This document shows positions 23,075-33,582 of a stretch of DNA of 64,000 nucleotides, piece by piece; position 1 is the first letter of the stretch, and every line of letters begins with the position of its first letter. The notes under the pieces were generated by a model. That model ran no database searches. It had not been told where the DNA came from and worked only from the letters and a program-made list of their open reading frames with translations. A program made the translations under genes and the position numbers. Source of the stretch: Candidatus Omnitrophota bacterium (GTDB taxonomy: Bacteria > Omnitrophota > Gorgyraeia > Duberdicusellales > 4484-171). The stretch lies in NCBI GenBank assembly GCA_023227945.1, contig JALOCC010000003.1, positions 1 to 64,000 of the forward strand, written 5' to 3'.

Positions 23075-25528
23075 ATGAATACAGAAGAGGCTAAGAAAGT
23101 ATCAATAGACGAGCTATTCAATAAGCTTTCTTCAAGCAAGGCAGGCCTTTCTTTCGAAGAAGCGAAGAAGAGGCTCGAGCAATACGGCCCTAATGAAATA
23201 GCTGAGAAGAAAATTAACCCACTAGTAAAATTCTTAAGCTATTTTTGGGGGCCTATCCCCTGGATGATAGAAATAGCCGCCATACTTTCAGCTATTATCC
23301 GGCACTGGGAAGATTTTGGGGTAATTTTTGCGATGTTGTTGATAAATGCTGCGGTGGGATTCTGGCAGGAGTATAAGGCAGATAACGCCATCGAGTTATT
23401 AAAGAAAAGGTTGGCGCTTAAGGCGCGCGCCTTACGCGATGGGAAATGGGCTGAGGTACCGGCACAAGAATTGGTGCCGGGCGATGTAATACGTATACGT
23501 TTAGGCGATATCATTCCGGCCGATATTAAGCTCACCGAAGGGGAGTATCTTCTGGTAGATCAATCTGCATTAACGGGAGAGTCTTTGCCCGTTGAAAAGC
23601 ATCTTTCTGATATCGGCTATTCAGCGTCTATAGTTAAACAGGGCGAAATGGATGCTGTGGTGGTTGGTACCGGCTTAAATACTTATTTTGGTAAAACTGC
23701 CAAACTCGTTGCCGAAGCCAAAACGCGCAGCCACTTTCAGAAAGCGGTGATTAAAATAGGTGATTACCTGATTGTGATAGCAATAGCTTTAGTGGCGGTT
23801 ATTTTTTTAGTTTCGCTTTTCCGCCATGAGAAATTCTTTGAAATCCTTCAGTTTGCGCTTATCCTGATTGTGGCTTCTATCCCGGTAGCGATGCCTGCTG
23901 TGTTGACAGTAACAATGGCAGTAGGAGCTTCTATGCTTGCCAAAAAAGAAGCTATTGTAAGTAAATTAGTGGCTATAGAAGAAATGGCTGGAGTTGATAT
24001 CTTATGTTCGGATAAGACAGGCACTATCACGAAGAACGAGCTAAGCGTTAAAGAGCTTAAACCTTTGGAAGGATTCAGGGATGTTGATATGCTTCTATGG
24101 GGCAGGTTGGCTTCTCGGGAAGAAGATAAAGATCCCATAGATGATACCATCATTGCCAAGGCTCAATCAATAAGTGAAGTCACAGAAAATTTCGATAAGT
24201 ATAAAGTAACGTCTTTTAAGCCGTTTGACCCGGTTGCAAAACGCACTGAAGCAAGCATAGAAGAGAGCGGAGGCAAAAAATTCAAAGTAACCAAAGGTGC
24301 CTCGCAGATTATTCTTTCCCTTGTCGCCAATAAAGATATAATTTCTTCTAAAATAGAAGGAGCTGTTAATGATTTTGCGGCTAAAGGATACCGCGCGCTC
24401 GGTATTGCTAAAACAGATGATTCAGGGCAATGGCAATACGCAGGACTTTTTGCGATTTATGACCCGCCGCGCGAAGATTCCGCAGATACCATAAAAACAG
24501 CAAGGTCAATGGGCTTAAATGTAAAAATGGTAACCGGAGATCATATTGCTGTGGCCAAGGAGATTGCGAGAGAAGTTGGCTTGGGAGAAAATATCCAGCC
24601 TGCTTCTAACTTCCTGGATAAATCCGATAAGGAGGCGCAACAGATTATTGAGGGCGCGGATGGTTTTGCCCAGGTTTTTCCGGAGCATAAGTATAAAATA
24701 GTAGAAGAATTACAGGCGAAAAATCATATTGTTGGAATGACCGGAGATGGTGTTAATGATGCTCCGGCGCTTAAGAAGGCAGACGCGGGCATAGCTGTTG
24801 CAGGCGCTACTGACGCGGCAAAATCTGCCGCAGCAATTGTCCTTACCAAGCCCGGGCTTTCGGTTATAATCGATGCGATTAAAGAGAGCCGCAAGATATT
24901 TAAGCGCATGAACAGTTATGCGATTTACCGTATCGCGGAGACAACCAGGGTTTTGTTGTTTATGACTCTGGCAATCCTGATTTTTAATTTCTATCCAGTT
25001 ACCGCCATCATGATTGTTATTCTGGCAATGCTTAATGATATCCCCATTATGATGATTGCTTACGATAAGACAAAGATTTATCCAAACCCGGTAAGCTGGA
25101 ATATGAGAAGGGTTTTGAGCTTGTCGACTGTTTTGGGGATAGCCGGTGTATTTGCTAGTTTTGGGATGTTTTGGATCGGGAAAGAAATTTTTCATCTTGA
25201 TCGCCCAATGATTCAAACGCTTATTTTCTTAAAATTAGCGGTTGCCGGACATATGACTATTTATTTAGCCAGGACAGGAGAAGACCCTTTTTGGCATAAA
25301 CCTTATCCTGCCCTTGCATTAATATTGACATGTGAAATAACTCAGGTTATTGCAACAGTATTTGCGGTATACGGGATATTTATGAAGCCGATAGGCTGGG
25401 GATTAGCGCTTTTCGTATGGGGATACGCTTTTGTTTTCTTTGTTATAAATGATTTTATAAAAATCCGTACCGATAAAGTAATGGATCATTTCGGTGTAAG
25501 GTTCCGCCGGGGGGTGCAGGCAAGTTAA
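23075..25528 (+). CDS. P3A-type plasma-membrane H+-ATPase
   Basis: 817 residues. The N-terminal LFNKLSSSKAGLSFEEAKKRL precedes a first helical pair (WGPIPWMIEIAAILSAI). The TGES actuator loop, phosphorylated D313 in CSDKTGTITKNEL and MTGDGVNDAPALKKADAG hinge mark a P-type ATPase. The short helix loops, VASIPVAMP in helix 4 and absence of heavy-metal sites place it with fungal/plant-type proton pumps. It probably exports H+ across the inner membrane. Confidence 0.88.
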   Translation: MNTEEAKKVSIDELFNKLSSSKAGLSFEEAKKRLEQYGPNEIAEKKINPLVKFLSYFWGPIPWMIEIAAILSAIIRHWEDFGVIFAMLLINAAVGFWQEYKADNAIELLKKRLALKARALRDGKWAEVPAQELVPGDVIRIRLGDIIPADIKLTEGEYLLVDQSALTGESLPVEKHLSDIGYSASIVKQGEMDAVVVGTGLNTYFGKTAKLVAEAKTRSHFQKAVIKIGDYLIVIAIALVAVIFLVSLFRHEKFFEILQFALILIVASIPVAMPAVLTVTMAVGASMLAKKEAIVSKLVAIEEMAGVDILCSDKTGTITKNELSVKELKPLEGFRDVDMLLWGRLASREEDKDPIDDTIIAKAQSISEVTENFDKYKVTSFKPFDPVAKRTEASIEESGGKKFKVTKGASQIILSLVANKDIISSKIEGAVNDFAAKGYRALGIAKTDDSGQWQYAGLFAIYDPPREDSADTIKTARSMGLNVKMVTGDHIAVAKEIAREVGLGENIQPASNFLDKSDKEAQQIIEGADGFAQVFPEHKYKIVEELQAKNHIVGMTGDGVNDAPALKKADAGIAVAGATDAAKSAAAIVLTKPGLSVIIDAIKESRKIFKRMNSYAIYRIAETTRVLLFMTLAILIFNFYPVTAIMIVILAMLNDIPIMMIAYDKTKIYPNPVSWNMRRVLSLSTVLGIAGVFASFGMFWIGKEIFHLDRPMIQTLIFLKLAVAGHMTIYLARTGEDPFWHKPYPALALILTCEITQVIATVFAVYGIFMKPIGWGLALFVWGYAFVFFVINDFIKIRTDKVMDHFGVRFRRGVQAS

Positions 25529-25633
25529 TCGAAACAAGAGATAAGGAAGAAGAGCGCCCTAGTAATAAAAAAATGGGAAGAGGCTTTTGGAAAATGATAT
25601 TAAAGATAAATAAATAAAAATTTAGAGCTATAA

Positions 25634-26650
25634 ATGCCAAAGACTAAAATAATCTGCACTTTAGGCCCAGCTTCAAGCAAAGAAAATGTTTTGATAAAGA
25701 TGATGGGTGCCGGTATGGGGGTGGCAAGGTTAAATTTCTCTCATGCCACCTTTAAGGTTCATTTGTCCCGGATACGACTCATAAGAAAACTGAATAAAAA
25801 ATATCACTTAAATGTCAAAGTATTAGGAGATTTAGAAGGCTATCGCATAAGAATTGGCAGGCTAAAAGCAGGCCAGGCTATCAAGGTAAATAAAGGCCAG
25901 GTAGTTTGGTTAACGCAAGAAAATATCTTAGGAGAAGGCAACTTAATACCATTTGATTACAAAGATTCTTTGAATGAGATAAAAAAAGGCCAGCACATTT
26001 ATATTGATGATGGCAATATTGCTCTTTTAGTCCTAAGGAGCGATAAGAACAGACTGAAGACTAAGGTGGTGATTCCCGGGCTAATTAAAGAACGTAAAGG
26101 TATCAATATCCCCGGCGTTAAAATTGGCTTTAAAGATTTAACAGCGAAAGACAAGGAGAGCATTCATTTTTGTATGGAGAATAAAATCGATTATATCGCT
26201 CAGTCTTTTGTGAGAAGTAAGGATGACATCCTTGTTATTAGAGAATACCTTAAAAATTATCCGTATAAATATCAGATTATCGCAAAGATCGAAAACCGAG
26301 AAGGTATTAAAAATATCAATGGAATAACTAAAGTTTGTGATGGAATTATGGTCGCAAGAGGTGACATGGGCGTTTCAATTCCTATATATGAAGTGCCGAT
26401 AGTTCAAAAAGAGATAATTAGAAAATGTAACCGGGCAAAAAGATTTGTTATTACCGCTACTCAGATGCTGGAGAGCATGACTGAAAATCGTATACCCACA
26501 AGGGCAGAAGTTTCAGATGTCGCTAACGCCATATTGGACGGTACGAATTACGTGATGCTTTCTGCGGAAACCGCAGTTGGCTTATATCCTGTAGAATGCG
26601 TTGACATGATGAAGCAAATTATTAAATTCACTGAAACCCATACCAAATAA
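25634..26650 (+). CDS. short, divergent pyruvate kinase-like protein
   Basis: 338 residues against about 470 for typical pyruvate kinase. The barrel and B domains are present ([44 protein letters not shown]), but it stops after the barrel ([12 protein letters not shown]), so the C-terminal regulatory domain is absent. The normally invariant DTKGPEIRTG is [11 protein letters not shown]. It may still transfer phosphate between PEP and ADP, or may have another substrate. It sits between two P-type ATPases. Confidence 0.7.
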   Translation: MPKTKIICTLGPASSKENVLIKMMGAGMGVARLNFSHATFKVHLSRIRLIRKLNKKYHLNVKVLGDLEGYRIRIGRLKAGQAIKVNKGQVVWLTQENILGEGNLIPFDYKDSLNEIKKGQHIYIDDGNIALLVLRSDKNRLKTKVVIPGLIKERKGINIPGVKIGFKDLTAKDKESIHFCMENKIDYIAQSFVRSKDDILVIREYLKNYPYKYQIIAKIENREGIKNINGITKVCDGIMVARGDMGVSIPIYEVPIVQKEIIRKCNRAKRFVITATQMLESMTENRIPTRAEVSDVANAILDGTNYVMLSAETAVGLYPVECVDMMKQIIKFTETHTK

Positions 26651-26689
26651 AATTTTTTGACTGATCATTGGTTGCGAAAGGAGGTTGAT

Positions 26690-26863
26690 ATGCCTAAAGA
26701 TCCGATTTGCGGCATGGAGGTAGAAGAAAGTAAGGCTTTAAAACTTGAAAAAAACGGTGAAACTTATTTTTTTTGCAGTAAGGGTTGTCAGGATAAATTT
26801 TTGAATAAAATAAAAGAAAGCAGTGTTAATAAAAAGCACGATTCCGATAAGGAGAAAAAATGA
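26690..26863 (+). CDS. YHS-domain metal-binding protein
   Basis: 57 residues starting at ATG 26690 behind [18 protein letters not shown], then [13 protein letters not shown], is the YHS domain that binds soft metals through its Cys residues. The Lys-rich tail ends with a stop overlapping the CopA start as ATGA. It is probably a small copper chaperone or sensor for the ATPase it is coupled to. Confidence 0.82.
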   Translation: MPKDPICGMEVEESKALKLEKNGETYFFCSKGCQDKFLNKIKESSVNKKHDSDKEKK

Positions 26864-28971
26864 TCTATACTTGCCCTATGCACCCTGAAATCGAGCAGGA
26901 TAAGTTTGGCGATTGTCCGAAGTGCGGTATGCATCTTGAACCAAAGGCTGCTTTTGCCGGAGAAGAAGATAATAAAGAAGCGCGTATATTATCTCGTAAA
27001 TTCTGGATCGGATTGATGTTGGCTCTTCCTGTATTCTTGTTGGCGTTTGGCGAAATGATTCCGGTTATCAATCTTAAAGCAATTGTTCCTTACGGGCTTT
27101 CACGGTGGTTGCAGTTTATTTTCGCAACACCCGTTGTATTGTGGGCAGGAAATATTTTTTTTGTGAAAGCCTGGAAATCAGTTTTGAATAAGAGCCTCAA
27201 TATGTTTACCTTGATTGCTATGGGCGTGGGTGCAGCTTATGGTTTTAGCACGATAGCTATTATTTTTCCGAATATTTTCCCCGAATCATTAAAACAGCAC
27301 GGTAAGATCGGATTGTATTTTGAAGCAGCTGCTGTTATTACGGTTCTGGTACTTATGGGGCAGCTTCTTGAAGCAAGGGCGCGTAATAGAACAGGCCAGG
27401 CAATTAAAGCGTTGCTTGGCCTTGCCGCAAAAGCTGCGCATCGTATTCGAAAGGGTAAAGAAGAAGATGTTGCCATTGATCAAATTCAAAAAGGTGATTT
27501 ATTACGGGTTCGTCCGGGAGAGAAAATACCCCTGGATGGTATTATTACTGAAGGCAAGAGCACAATCGATGAATCAATGATTTCAGGTGAACCGGTCCCG
27601 GTTGCGAAGATAGAAGGAGATAGAGTTATTGGCGCAACTGTTAACCAGACAGGTGCTTTTGTGATGAGGACGGAAAAGATAGGCCATGAAACCCTTCTTT
27701 CTCAAATCGTGAAAATGGTAGCTGATGCACAACACAGCCGCGCCCCCATTCAGAAACTTGCTGATCAAGTTTCCGGGTATTTTGTTCCTGCTGTGTTGGG
27801 GTGCGCGGTAGTTGCTTTTATCGTCTGGTCTATATTTGGCCCGCCTCCGGCTTTGGCGTATGCTTTAGTTAGCGCTATTTCGGTCTTGATCATTGCTTGT
27901 CCTTGTGCCCTGGGCCTAGCAACGCCAATGTCAATTATGGTTGGTGTTGGAAAAGGCGCACAGTCAGGTATATTGATTAAAAATGCCGAGGCGATTGAAA
28001 AGGCCGAGAAAGTAACCCACATTCTTACAGATAAAACTGGTACCTTAACGGCCGGCAGGCCGCAGGTAACCGCTATCATTGCAGCAAAGGATTGGAATGA
28101 ACAAGCGTTATTAAGTATAGCAGCTTCTATCGAACAGAGCAGTGAACATCCATTGGCCCGTTCAGTAGTTGATTATGCAAAAGAAAAAAACTATGAATTG
28201 GCGTCAGTCGATGGTTTTCAATCCGTAACTGGCGGAGGGATTAAAGGTAAAGTTAATGGTAAAGCGGTTTTACTTGGAAAACAAAAATTTATCGAAGATA
28301 ATGGAATAAGTTTACCCGAAGAATTAAAAAAGAAGTCCGGCGAACTTCAAGATAATGCCGAGACGGTTATCTGGATGGCCGTTGATGGACAAACGGCAGG
28401 AATACTCGGGATCTCAGATCCTATAAAAAAAACAACCCCTGATGCTATCCGTGTTTTGCATAAAATGGGACTAAAAGTTGTTATGCTGACAGGGGATAAT
28501 GAAAAAACCGCTAAGGCCATTGCTAAAGAATTGAGTATTGCTGATGTTTATGCCGGCCTTGAGCCAAAAGATAAGCAGGAGATTGTGAAGAGGTTAAGGA
28601 GCGAAGGTGCAAAAGTGATGATGGCCGGAGATGGCATTAATGATGCACCGGCATTGGCAGAAGCGGAAGTTGGTGTTGCTATGGGCACCGGAACGGATGT
28701 GGCAATTGAGAGCGCAGGAATTACTTTAGTTAAGGGGGACCTTAATGGAATTGTTAAGGCGCTGCGGCTTAGCCGGGGAGTTATGCGAAATATTCGTCAA
28801 AACCTATTTTTTGCTTTTATTTATAATGCGATAGGCGTTCCTATCGCTGCCGGCATACTTTATCCGTTTTGGGGATTGCTTTTGAGCCCTATGATTGCCG
28901 GCGCGGCAATGAGTTTTAGTTCGGTATCAGTGATTGGGAATTCTCTCAGGCTGCGCAATATTAAACTATAA
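26860..28971 (+). CDS. copA: P1B-type copper-transporting ATPase
   Basis: 703 residues. The N-terminus has a heavy-metal-binding HMBD (CPMHPE at 5-10, [10 protein letters not shown] at 19-28) instead of the usual HMA domain. The translocation motif is C347-P-C349 in [13 protein letters not shown], the phosphorylated residue D391 in [10 protein letters not shown], and the SEHPLA motif contacts nucleotide. This is the Cu+ export class. Coupled to the YHS protein upstream. Confidence 0.9.
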   Translation: MIYTCPMHPEIEQDKFGDCPKCGMHLEPKAAFAGEEDNKEARILSRKFWIGLMLALPVFLLAFGEMIPVINLKAIVPYGLSRWLQFIFATPVVLWAGNIFFVKAWKSVLNKSLNMFTLIAMGVGAAYGFSTIAIIFPNIFPESLKQHGKIGLYFEAAAVITVLVLMGQLLEARARNRTGQAIKALLGLAAKAAHRIRKGKEEDVAIDQIQKGDLLRVRPGEKIPLDGIITEGKSTIDESMISGEPVPVAKIEGDRVIGATVNQTGAFVMRTEKIGHETLLSQIVKMVADAQHSRAPIQKLADQVSGYFVPAVLGCAVVAFIVWSIFGPPPALAYALVSAISVLIIACPCALGLATPMSIMVGVGKGAQSGILIKNAEAIEKAEKVTHILTDKTGTLTAGRPQVTAIIAAKDWNEQALLSIAASIEQSSEHPLARSVVDYAKEKNYELASVDGFQSVTGGGIKGKVNGKAVLLGKQKFIEDNGISLPEELKKKSGELQDNAETVIWMAVDGQTAGILGISDPIKKTTPDAIRVLHKMGLKVVMLTGDNEKTAKAIAKELSIADVYAGLEPKDKQEIVKRLRSEGAKVMMAGDGINDAPALAEAEVGVAMGTGTDVAIESAGITLVKGDLNGIVKALRLSRGVMRNIRQNLFFAFIYNAIGVPIAAGILYPFWGLLLSPMIAGAAMSFSSVSVIGNSLRLRNIKL

Positions 28972-28984
28972 AAATAGCGATAAA

Positions 28985-29075
28985 TTTTCAATGTCCGAAC
29001 GAAGAGAAGCGGGTAAACCTATATAGCTCTTTAAACAGTTACGCAATTTCCAGCCAAAAAATGCCGGATAAATAT
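28985..29075 (+). repeat. inter-operon repeat, upstream module only
   Basis: TTTTCAATGTCCGAACGAAG and GCAATTTCCAGCCAAAAAAT followed by GCCGGATAAATATG match the 5' modules at 6688-6780 without the promoter arms. The remainder to 29150 shows nothing else. Confidence 0.45.
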
Positions 29076-29154
29076 GAATTATATCTGTGTTTGTGAACGG
29101 ATATGCCTCTAATCAGGATGTAAAAGTAATCTTTTCTATCCTAATTTTAAAATC

Positions 29155-29182
29155 TTGTTTTTTATAAAAAATGAGTTATAAT
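29155..29182 (+). promoter_or_regulatory. promoter of the trehalose operon
   Basis: TTGTTT (29155-29160), 16 bp, TATAAT (29177-29182). It is followed by about 150 bases of leader before the first small reading frame. Confidence 0.5.
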
Positions 29183-29228
29183 TTTTTCGCCTACGAAAAA
29201 GATGAATTTGATATAAATTTGGTTCGGG

Positions 29229-29320
29229 TCCAGAAATAATTTTCTATTTCTGGAGGTTTTTGAGATGGTCGGGCCGCCATCTTGCATGAAAGTGCAGGGT
29301 GACGGTTTTTATTTCTGAGG
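29229..29320 (+). promoter_or_regulatory. structured leader of the trehalose operon
   Basis: CCAGAAATA (29230-29238) and TATTTCTGG (29245-29253) form a hairpin followed by AGGTTTTTGAG, terminator-like. GATGG/CCATC and GCA/TGC hairpins follow, ending in a second TTTTT. The arrangement could attenuate transcription. It matches no riboswitch I can name. Confidence 0.35.
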
Positions 29321-29336
29321 GGGGGGTGAAAGCGAT

Positions 29337-29435
29337 ATGGATAATAGTATGCGTTTTATTTTCGTTGTTTTCGGTATTTGCATCCTTGCTGGGATTATTT
29401 GTATAGTTTTCGCTGTTTCACACGGAATAAGATAA
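29337..29435 (+). CDS. 32-residue membrane peptide
   Basis: MDNSMRFIFVVFGICILAG followed by a hydrophobic stretch and AVSHGIR. A purine-rich GGGGGGTGAAAG precedes the ATG by about ten bases. One transmembrane helix. It is 22 bases before the OtsA gene; it may be a coupled small protein or a chance frame. Confidence 0.4.
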   Translation: MDNSMRFIFVVFGICILAGIICIVFAVSHGIR

Positions 29436-29457
29436 TTTTAAAGGAGAGGCTAATAGA

Positions 29458-31689
29458 ATGAGGCGCATTTTATTGTTTATTTTGCCAATTTTGATTATCG
29501 TAGCAGCCGTATTTACGATATTTGGTATATTGCAAGTCCGCTTTACCGAAGAGAATTTCATGGACGATTTGAAAAGGAAAACTAAGGCTGTAGCGGAAAG
29601 TATGGAATTATCCGTGCGTTATGCGCTATCGAATAATGATTTACGTTTAGTCAATCGTTTAGTAGAAAAGTTTCAGACAAGAGAACGATTACAGGGTTGT
29701 GTTATTTATGATAGAGACGGAAAAATTTTAGCTATCACTGAAAAGTTTTCCGATTGGAAACAAAAAGATAAGCCATATCTTAAAGATATTTTAACTACAA
29801 AAAATCCCCGAGGAGCATTAGAAAAGTTTCAAGATTATTCTATCTACAGTTATACCTTACCGGTTCTTGACGATGAGGGCAACGTGGCAGGTTTGGTAGA
29901 GGTTATGTATGATACTTCCTATAAGTTTACGATATTAACTGAGTTATGGCAGAGAATAAGCATTACCTTAATAGTTTTGATTGTACTGGTTGCTATAATC
30001 TCACTTTTAGTTCAACGGCAAATTTTTATTCTGCCGGTTACCCGGCTTACGGAATGGTTTCAGCATTTTCAAAAAGGAGAAATTGATGAACAACATCCTA
30101 TCAGCAAAAAAGGAGAATTAGGCAAACTTGCCAGCGAGGTGGAACAGGTTGCGTTAAGCTTACGTGTTGCACGCAGGACAGTTTCAGATGAAGCAGCAGC
30201 GCGTCTTCATAAAACAGAGACTTGGACAGAGGCAAAGCTTCGGGACTTAATTCATGCAAAATTGGGCGATAACGCTTTCTTCGTAGTGTCTAATAGAGAA
30301 CCGTATATGCATGTATTGGATGAAAGCACAAATATGATTAAGTGTATCCGCCCGGCAAGCGGCGTAGTGACTGCAATACACCCTATCTTAGCTGCTTGTG
30401 GTGGCACTTGGATTGCCCACGGAGGTGGTAACGCAGATAAGCAATTTGTCAATTCAAAGGATAAATTAGGGCTTCCCCCGGAAAATAATCAATATATTTT
30501 GAAACGAGTATGGCTATCTAAAGAGGAAGAGCAAGGTTATTATTATGGGTTTTCAAACGAGGGGTTATGGCCGCTTTGCCATAATACCCACACTAGGCCA
30601 ATTTTTAGAGAAACGGATTGGCAAATTTATAAAGAAGTAAATCAAAAGTTTGCCCAAAGCGTTTTGGAAGAATTGCCAAAAAAAACCCCATTTATATTTA
30701 TCCAAGATTACCACTTTACGCTTTTACCTAAAATGATAAAAGACAAGCGTCCGGATGCGATTGTTGCGTTGTTTTGGCATATTCCCTGGCCTACCTCTGA
30801 ATCATTCTCGGTTTGCCCTTATCAGAAAGAAATTTTAAGCGGTATGCTGGGCTGTGATTTGATAGGGTTTCATGTCCAGAGCCATTGTAATAATTTTCTT
30901 GATACAGCCAATAGATTGCTTGAGTCGCGTGTAGATACAGAAAAATTCAGTGTTGTGCGTTTTGGCAAAGAAACCTTTATCCGGTCTTTTCCTATAAGTA
31001 TAGACTATGTTCAAGGTAAAAATCTTAAGACAGACTTCGAACAAATAAATAAACTTAAAAAAGAATTCAAGCTTGAAGGAAAAATTGTAGCTCTTGGGGT
31101 AGATAGAATAGATTATACAAAAGGTATTGCAGAAAGAATGCTGGCTATAGATAGATTTTTAGAAAAATACCCGCAATATAAAAATAATTTTGTTTTTGTG
31201 CAGATAGGAGCCCCCAGCCGCACCCACATAAAACGTTATCATGATTTAATTGCTGAGATCGATGAGTTGGTTGATAAAGTCAATTGGAAACACAGGGAAG
31301 GAGAATGGAAACCTATAGTATACCTTAAGCGGCATTTTGCTCCGGAAGAAATCACACCATATTATGCACTTGCTGATATTTGTATTGTAAGTTCACTACA
31401 TGACGGAATGAATTTAGTAGCTAAAGAATATATTGCAAACAAGAGTAATCTACCGGGAGTTTTGATCTTAAGCCGCTTTACCGGCGCAGCGCGAGAGCTG
31501 AATGATGCGATTTCGATAAATCCATATTCCATAGAAGAATTTGCGAATAGCATAAAATCTGCTATTGAAATGCCCATCGAAGAAAAAAAGCGGCGCATGG
31601 AGAATATGTGCAACATCGTTGCCGAAAACAATGTTTATCGCTGGGCAGGCAGTATTGTCACCGAATTAACTGCCTTGAAGAAAATTTAA
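29458..31689 (+). CDS. otsA: membrane-bound trehalose-6-phosphate synthase with HAMP sensor region
   Basis: 743 residues with AAAGGAGAGG upstream. Residues 1-25 are a membrane helix, about 26-165 an extracytoplasmic single-Cache-like region (VIYDRDGKILA), about 168-190 a second helix and about 195-245 a HAMP-like linker. The rest is a GT20 domain (VVSNREPY, GVVTAIHP, WIAHGGG, FWHIPWPTSE, GVDRIDYTKG, SSLHDGMNLVAKEY). It joins UDP-glucose and glucose 6-phosphate. Ordinary OtsA is soluble and about 470 residues, so this is a fusion that could tie synthesis to an external signal. Confidence 0.85.
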   Translation: MRRILLFILPILIIVAAVFTIFGILQVRFTEENFMDDLKRKTKAVAESMELSVRYALSNNDLRLVNRLVEKFQTRERLQGCVIYDRDGKILAITEKFSDWKQKDKPYLKDILTTKNPRGALEKFQDYSIYSYTLPVLDDEGNVAGLVEVMYDTSYKFTILTELWQRISITLIVLIVLVAIISLLVQRQIFILPVTRLTEWFQHFQKGEIDEQHPISKKGELGKLASEVEQVALSLRVARRTVSDEAAARLHKTETWTEAKLRDLIHAKLGDNAFFVVSNREPYMHVLDESTNMIKCIRPASGVVTAIHPILAACGGTWIAHGGGNADKQFVNSKDKLGLPPENNQYILKRVWLSKEEEQGYYYGFSNEGLWPLCHNTHTRPIFRETDWQIYKEVNQKFAQSVLEELPKKTPFIFIQDYHFTLLPKMIKDKRPDAIVALFWHIPWPTSESFSVCPYQKEILSGMLGCDLIGFHVQSHCNNFLDTANRLLESRVDTEKFSVVRFGKETFIRSFPISIDYVQGKNLKTDFEQINKLKKEFKLEGKIVALGVDRIDYTKGIAERMLAIDRFLEKYPQYKNNFVFVQIGAPSRTHIKRYHDLIAEIDELVDKVNWKHREGEWKPIVYLKRHFAPEEITPYYALADICIVSSLHDGMNLVAKEYIANKSNLPGVLILSRFTGAARELNDAISINPYSIEEFANSIKSAIEMPIEEKKRRMENMCNIVAENNVYRWAGSIVTELTALKKI

Positions 31690-31723
31690 TTCTTACATTC
31701 CGTTAAGAAAAAGGAGATAAGCG

Positions 31724-32770
31724 ATGTCAGAGCTAACTTTATTCCAAAATACATTACGGCAATATTTATATTTCTTTTTAGCTCTTTTACTCGGTGCCAT
31801 CTTAATAATTATTTTAAAAGTAATTATCCTTAAGCGGATAAAGGCTTTTACTAAAAAAACCAAGACAGATATTGATGAGTTTCTGGTGGGGCTTTTTGAA
31901 AAAATGGCCCTGCCCCTGCTTTGTTACTCAGTTTTTTATCTTTCTAGCCGCTACCTTACCTTAAGCCCCGGTATAGATAAAGCAATAAAAATTTGCGGGA
32001 TGATCTTTGTGACAATTCAGGGCATTCGCTCTTTTATTGCCATTGTAGCTTACGCAGTAGAAAAATATTGGGTTAAGCGGGGTAAGCTAAGTGCTGCAGT
32101 CACTCACAATTTTAAAACTCTAATGACAATTTTTAAAATTTTCCTCTGGGGCGTAGGCATAGTATTTCTTTTAGATAATTTGGGTTTTAAAATTTCCGCG
32201 GTACTTGCCGGTTTAGGTATTGGCGGAATAGCTGTGGCCTTAGCCGCTCAGACAATTTTAGCTGACCTTTTTAGCTATTTTGCCATATTCTTTGATAAGC
32301 CTTTTGAGGTCGGAGATTTTATTGTCATAGGGGATTTCTTAGGAACGATTGAACATATAGGCATTAAGAGTACGCGCATACGCAGTTTAGGAGGAGAACA
32401 AATAGTTTTTTCTAATAGCGATCTTACCGGTTCGCGCTTACGTAATTATAAAAGAATGGCTAAACGCCGCGTGGTCTTTACAATAGGAGTTACTTATCAG
32501 ACCCGGCTTACGCAATTAAAAGAGATTCCCGATATTATAAAAAATGTCATTGAAAATATTAAGGACACAATTTTTGACAGAGCGCATTTTTTTTCTTTCG
32601 CTGATTCCAGTCTTGTGTTTGAGGTGGCCTATTATGTACTAAGTCAGGATTACAATAAATATATGGATATACAACAGGAAATTAATTTCGGTATTAAAGA
32701 GGAATTAGAAAAGCGTGGCATTGAATTCGCTTATCCTACACAAACTTTGTATGTTAACAAACAATTATGA
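31724..32770 (+). CDS. MscS-family mechanosensitive channel
   Basis: 348 residues with AAAGGAGATAAG before ATG. Four or five N-terminal helices lead to a Gly/Ala pore helix (AVLAGLGIGGIAVALAAQ), and then the beta domain starts FEVGDFIVIGDFLGTIEHIG. It releases solutes on hypo-osmotic shock. The stop overlaps OtsB as ATGA. Placing a release valve inside a trehalose operon fits an osmotic role for the whole island. Confidence 0.88.
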   Translation: MSELTLFQNTLRQYLYFFLALLLGAILIIILKVIILKRIKAFTKKTKTDIDEFLVGLFEKMALPLLCYSVFYLSSRYLTLSPGIDKAIKICGMIFVTIQGIRSFIAIVAYAVEKYWVKRGKLSAAVTHNFKTLMTIFKIFLWGVGIVFLLDNLGFKISAVLAGLGIGGIAVALAAQTILADLFSYFAIFFDKPFEVGDFIVIGDFLGTIEHIGIKSTRIRSLGGEQIVFSNSDLTGSRLRNYKRMAKRRVVFTIGVTYQTRLTQLKEIPDIIKNVIENIKDTIFDRAHFFSFADSSLVFEVAYYVLSQDYNKYMDIQQEINFGIKEELEKRGIEFAYPTQTLYVNKQL

Positions 32771-33582
32771 AGCACCTTTCTGCTTTCCTGGATAAATTAG
32801 TAAAAGTTATAGACGGGAAATCCATATATCTCTTTCTGGATTACGATGGTACATTGGCGCCTATTGTCGATAAACCAGAGGAGGCTTTTCTTCCCAAAGA
32901 AACCAGAGAATTACTTATAAATTTAGCTAAGGATTGTAATTGCAAGATAGCTATTATCAGCGGCCGCACCATAAATGATGTAAAAGGAAGGGTAAAAATT
33001 AAAAATATTATTTATGCAGGAAACCATGGTTTAGAGATAGAAGGCCCGAAAATAAAGTTCAGAGCAAGAATCCATCCCAAATTCCTAACTATGTTTAATT
33101 CTATAAAAGACAGCCTTGCTAAGAAACTTTCCGGAATCAAGGGCGTATTTGTAGAAGACAAGGGCTTAACACTAAGCCTTCATTATCGATTGGTTAACAA
33201 AAAACATGTTTCTGATGTGAAAACAATTTTTCACGAAACTGTAATTACTTATTTAGCCGGCGATAGAATAAGAGTAAAATCAGGTAAAATGATATTTGAA
33301 ATAAGGCCGCCGATAGACTGGGATAAAGGAAAAGCCGTCTTATGGCTTTTGTCGAGACAGCAATTTGTTAACAAAAATAAAAATGTATTGCCTATTTATA
33401 TTGGTGATGACATAACCGATGAAGATGCTTTTTGCGCTATAAGAAACAAAGGCCTCACTGTCTTTGTGGGTTCACCTAAAGAATCTTGTGCGGAATATTA
33501 TCTTAAATCTACTCAAGATGTTGCCAAATTATTAGGAAGAATACTAGACCATTATAATAGTGATAAACAATGCAGGAATTAA
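32767..33582 (+). CDS. otsB: trehalose-6-phosphate phosphatase
   Basis: 271 residues of HAD fold. Motif I LFLDYDGTLAPI gives nucleophile D25 and acid D27. IISGR, GNHGLEI, DKGKA and YIGDDITDEDAF are the further OtsB signatures. It removes phosphate from the product of the upstream synthase. It overlaps the MscS gene by four bases and the next gene by thirteen. Confidence 0.9.
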   Translation: MKHLSAFLDKLVKVIDGKSIYLFLDYDGTLAPIVDKPEEAFLPKETRELLINLAKDCNCKIAIISGRTINDVKGRVKIKNIIYAGNHGLEIEGPKIKFRARIHPKFLTMFNSIKDSLAKKLSGIKGVFVEDKGLTLSLHYRLVNKKHVSDVKTIFHETVITYLAGDRIRVKSGKMIFEIRPPIDWDKGKAVLWLLSRQQFVNKNKNVLPIYIGDDITDEDAFCAIRNKGLTVFVGSPKESCAEYYLKSTQDVAKLLGRILDHYNSDKQCRN

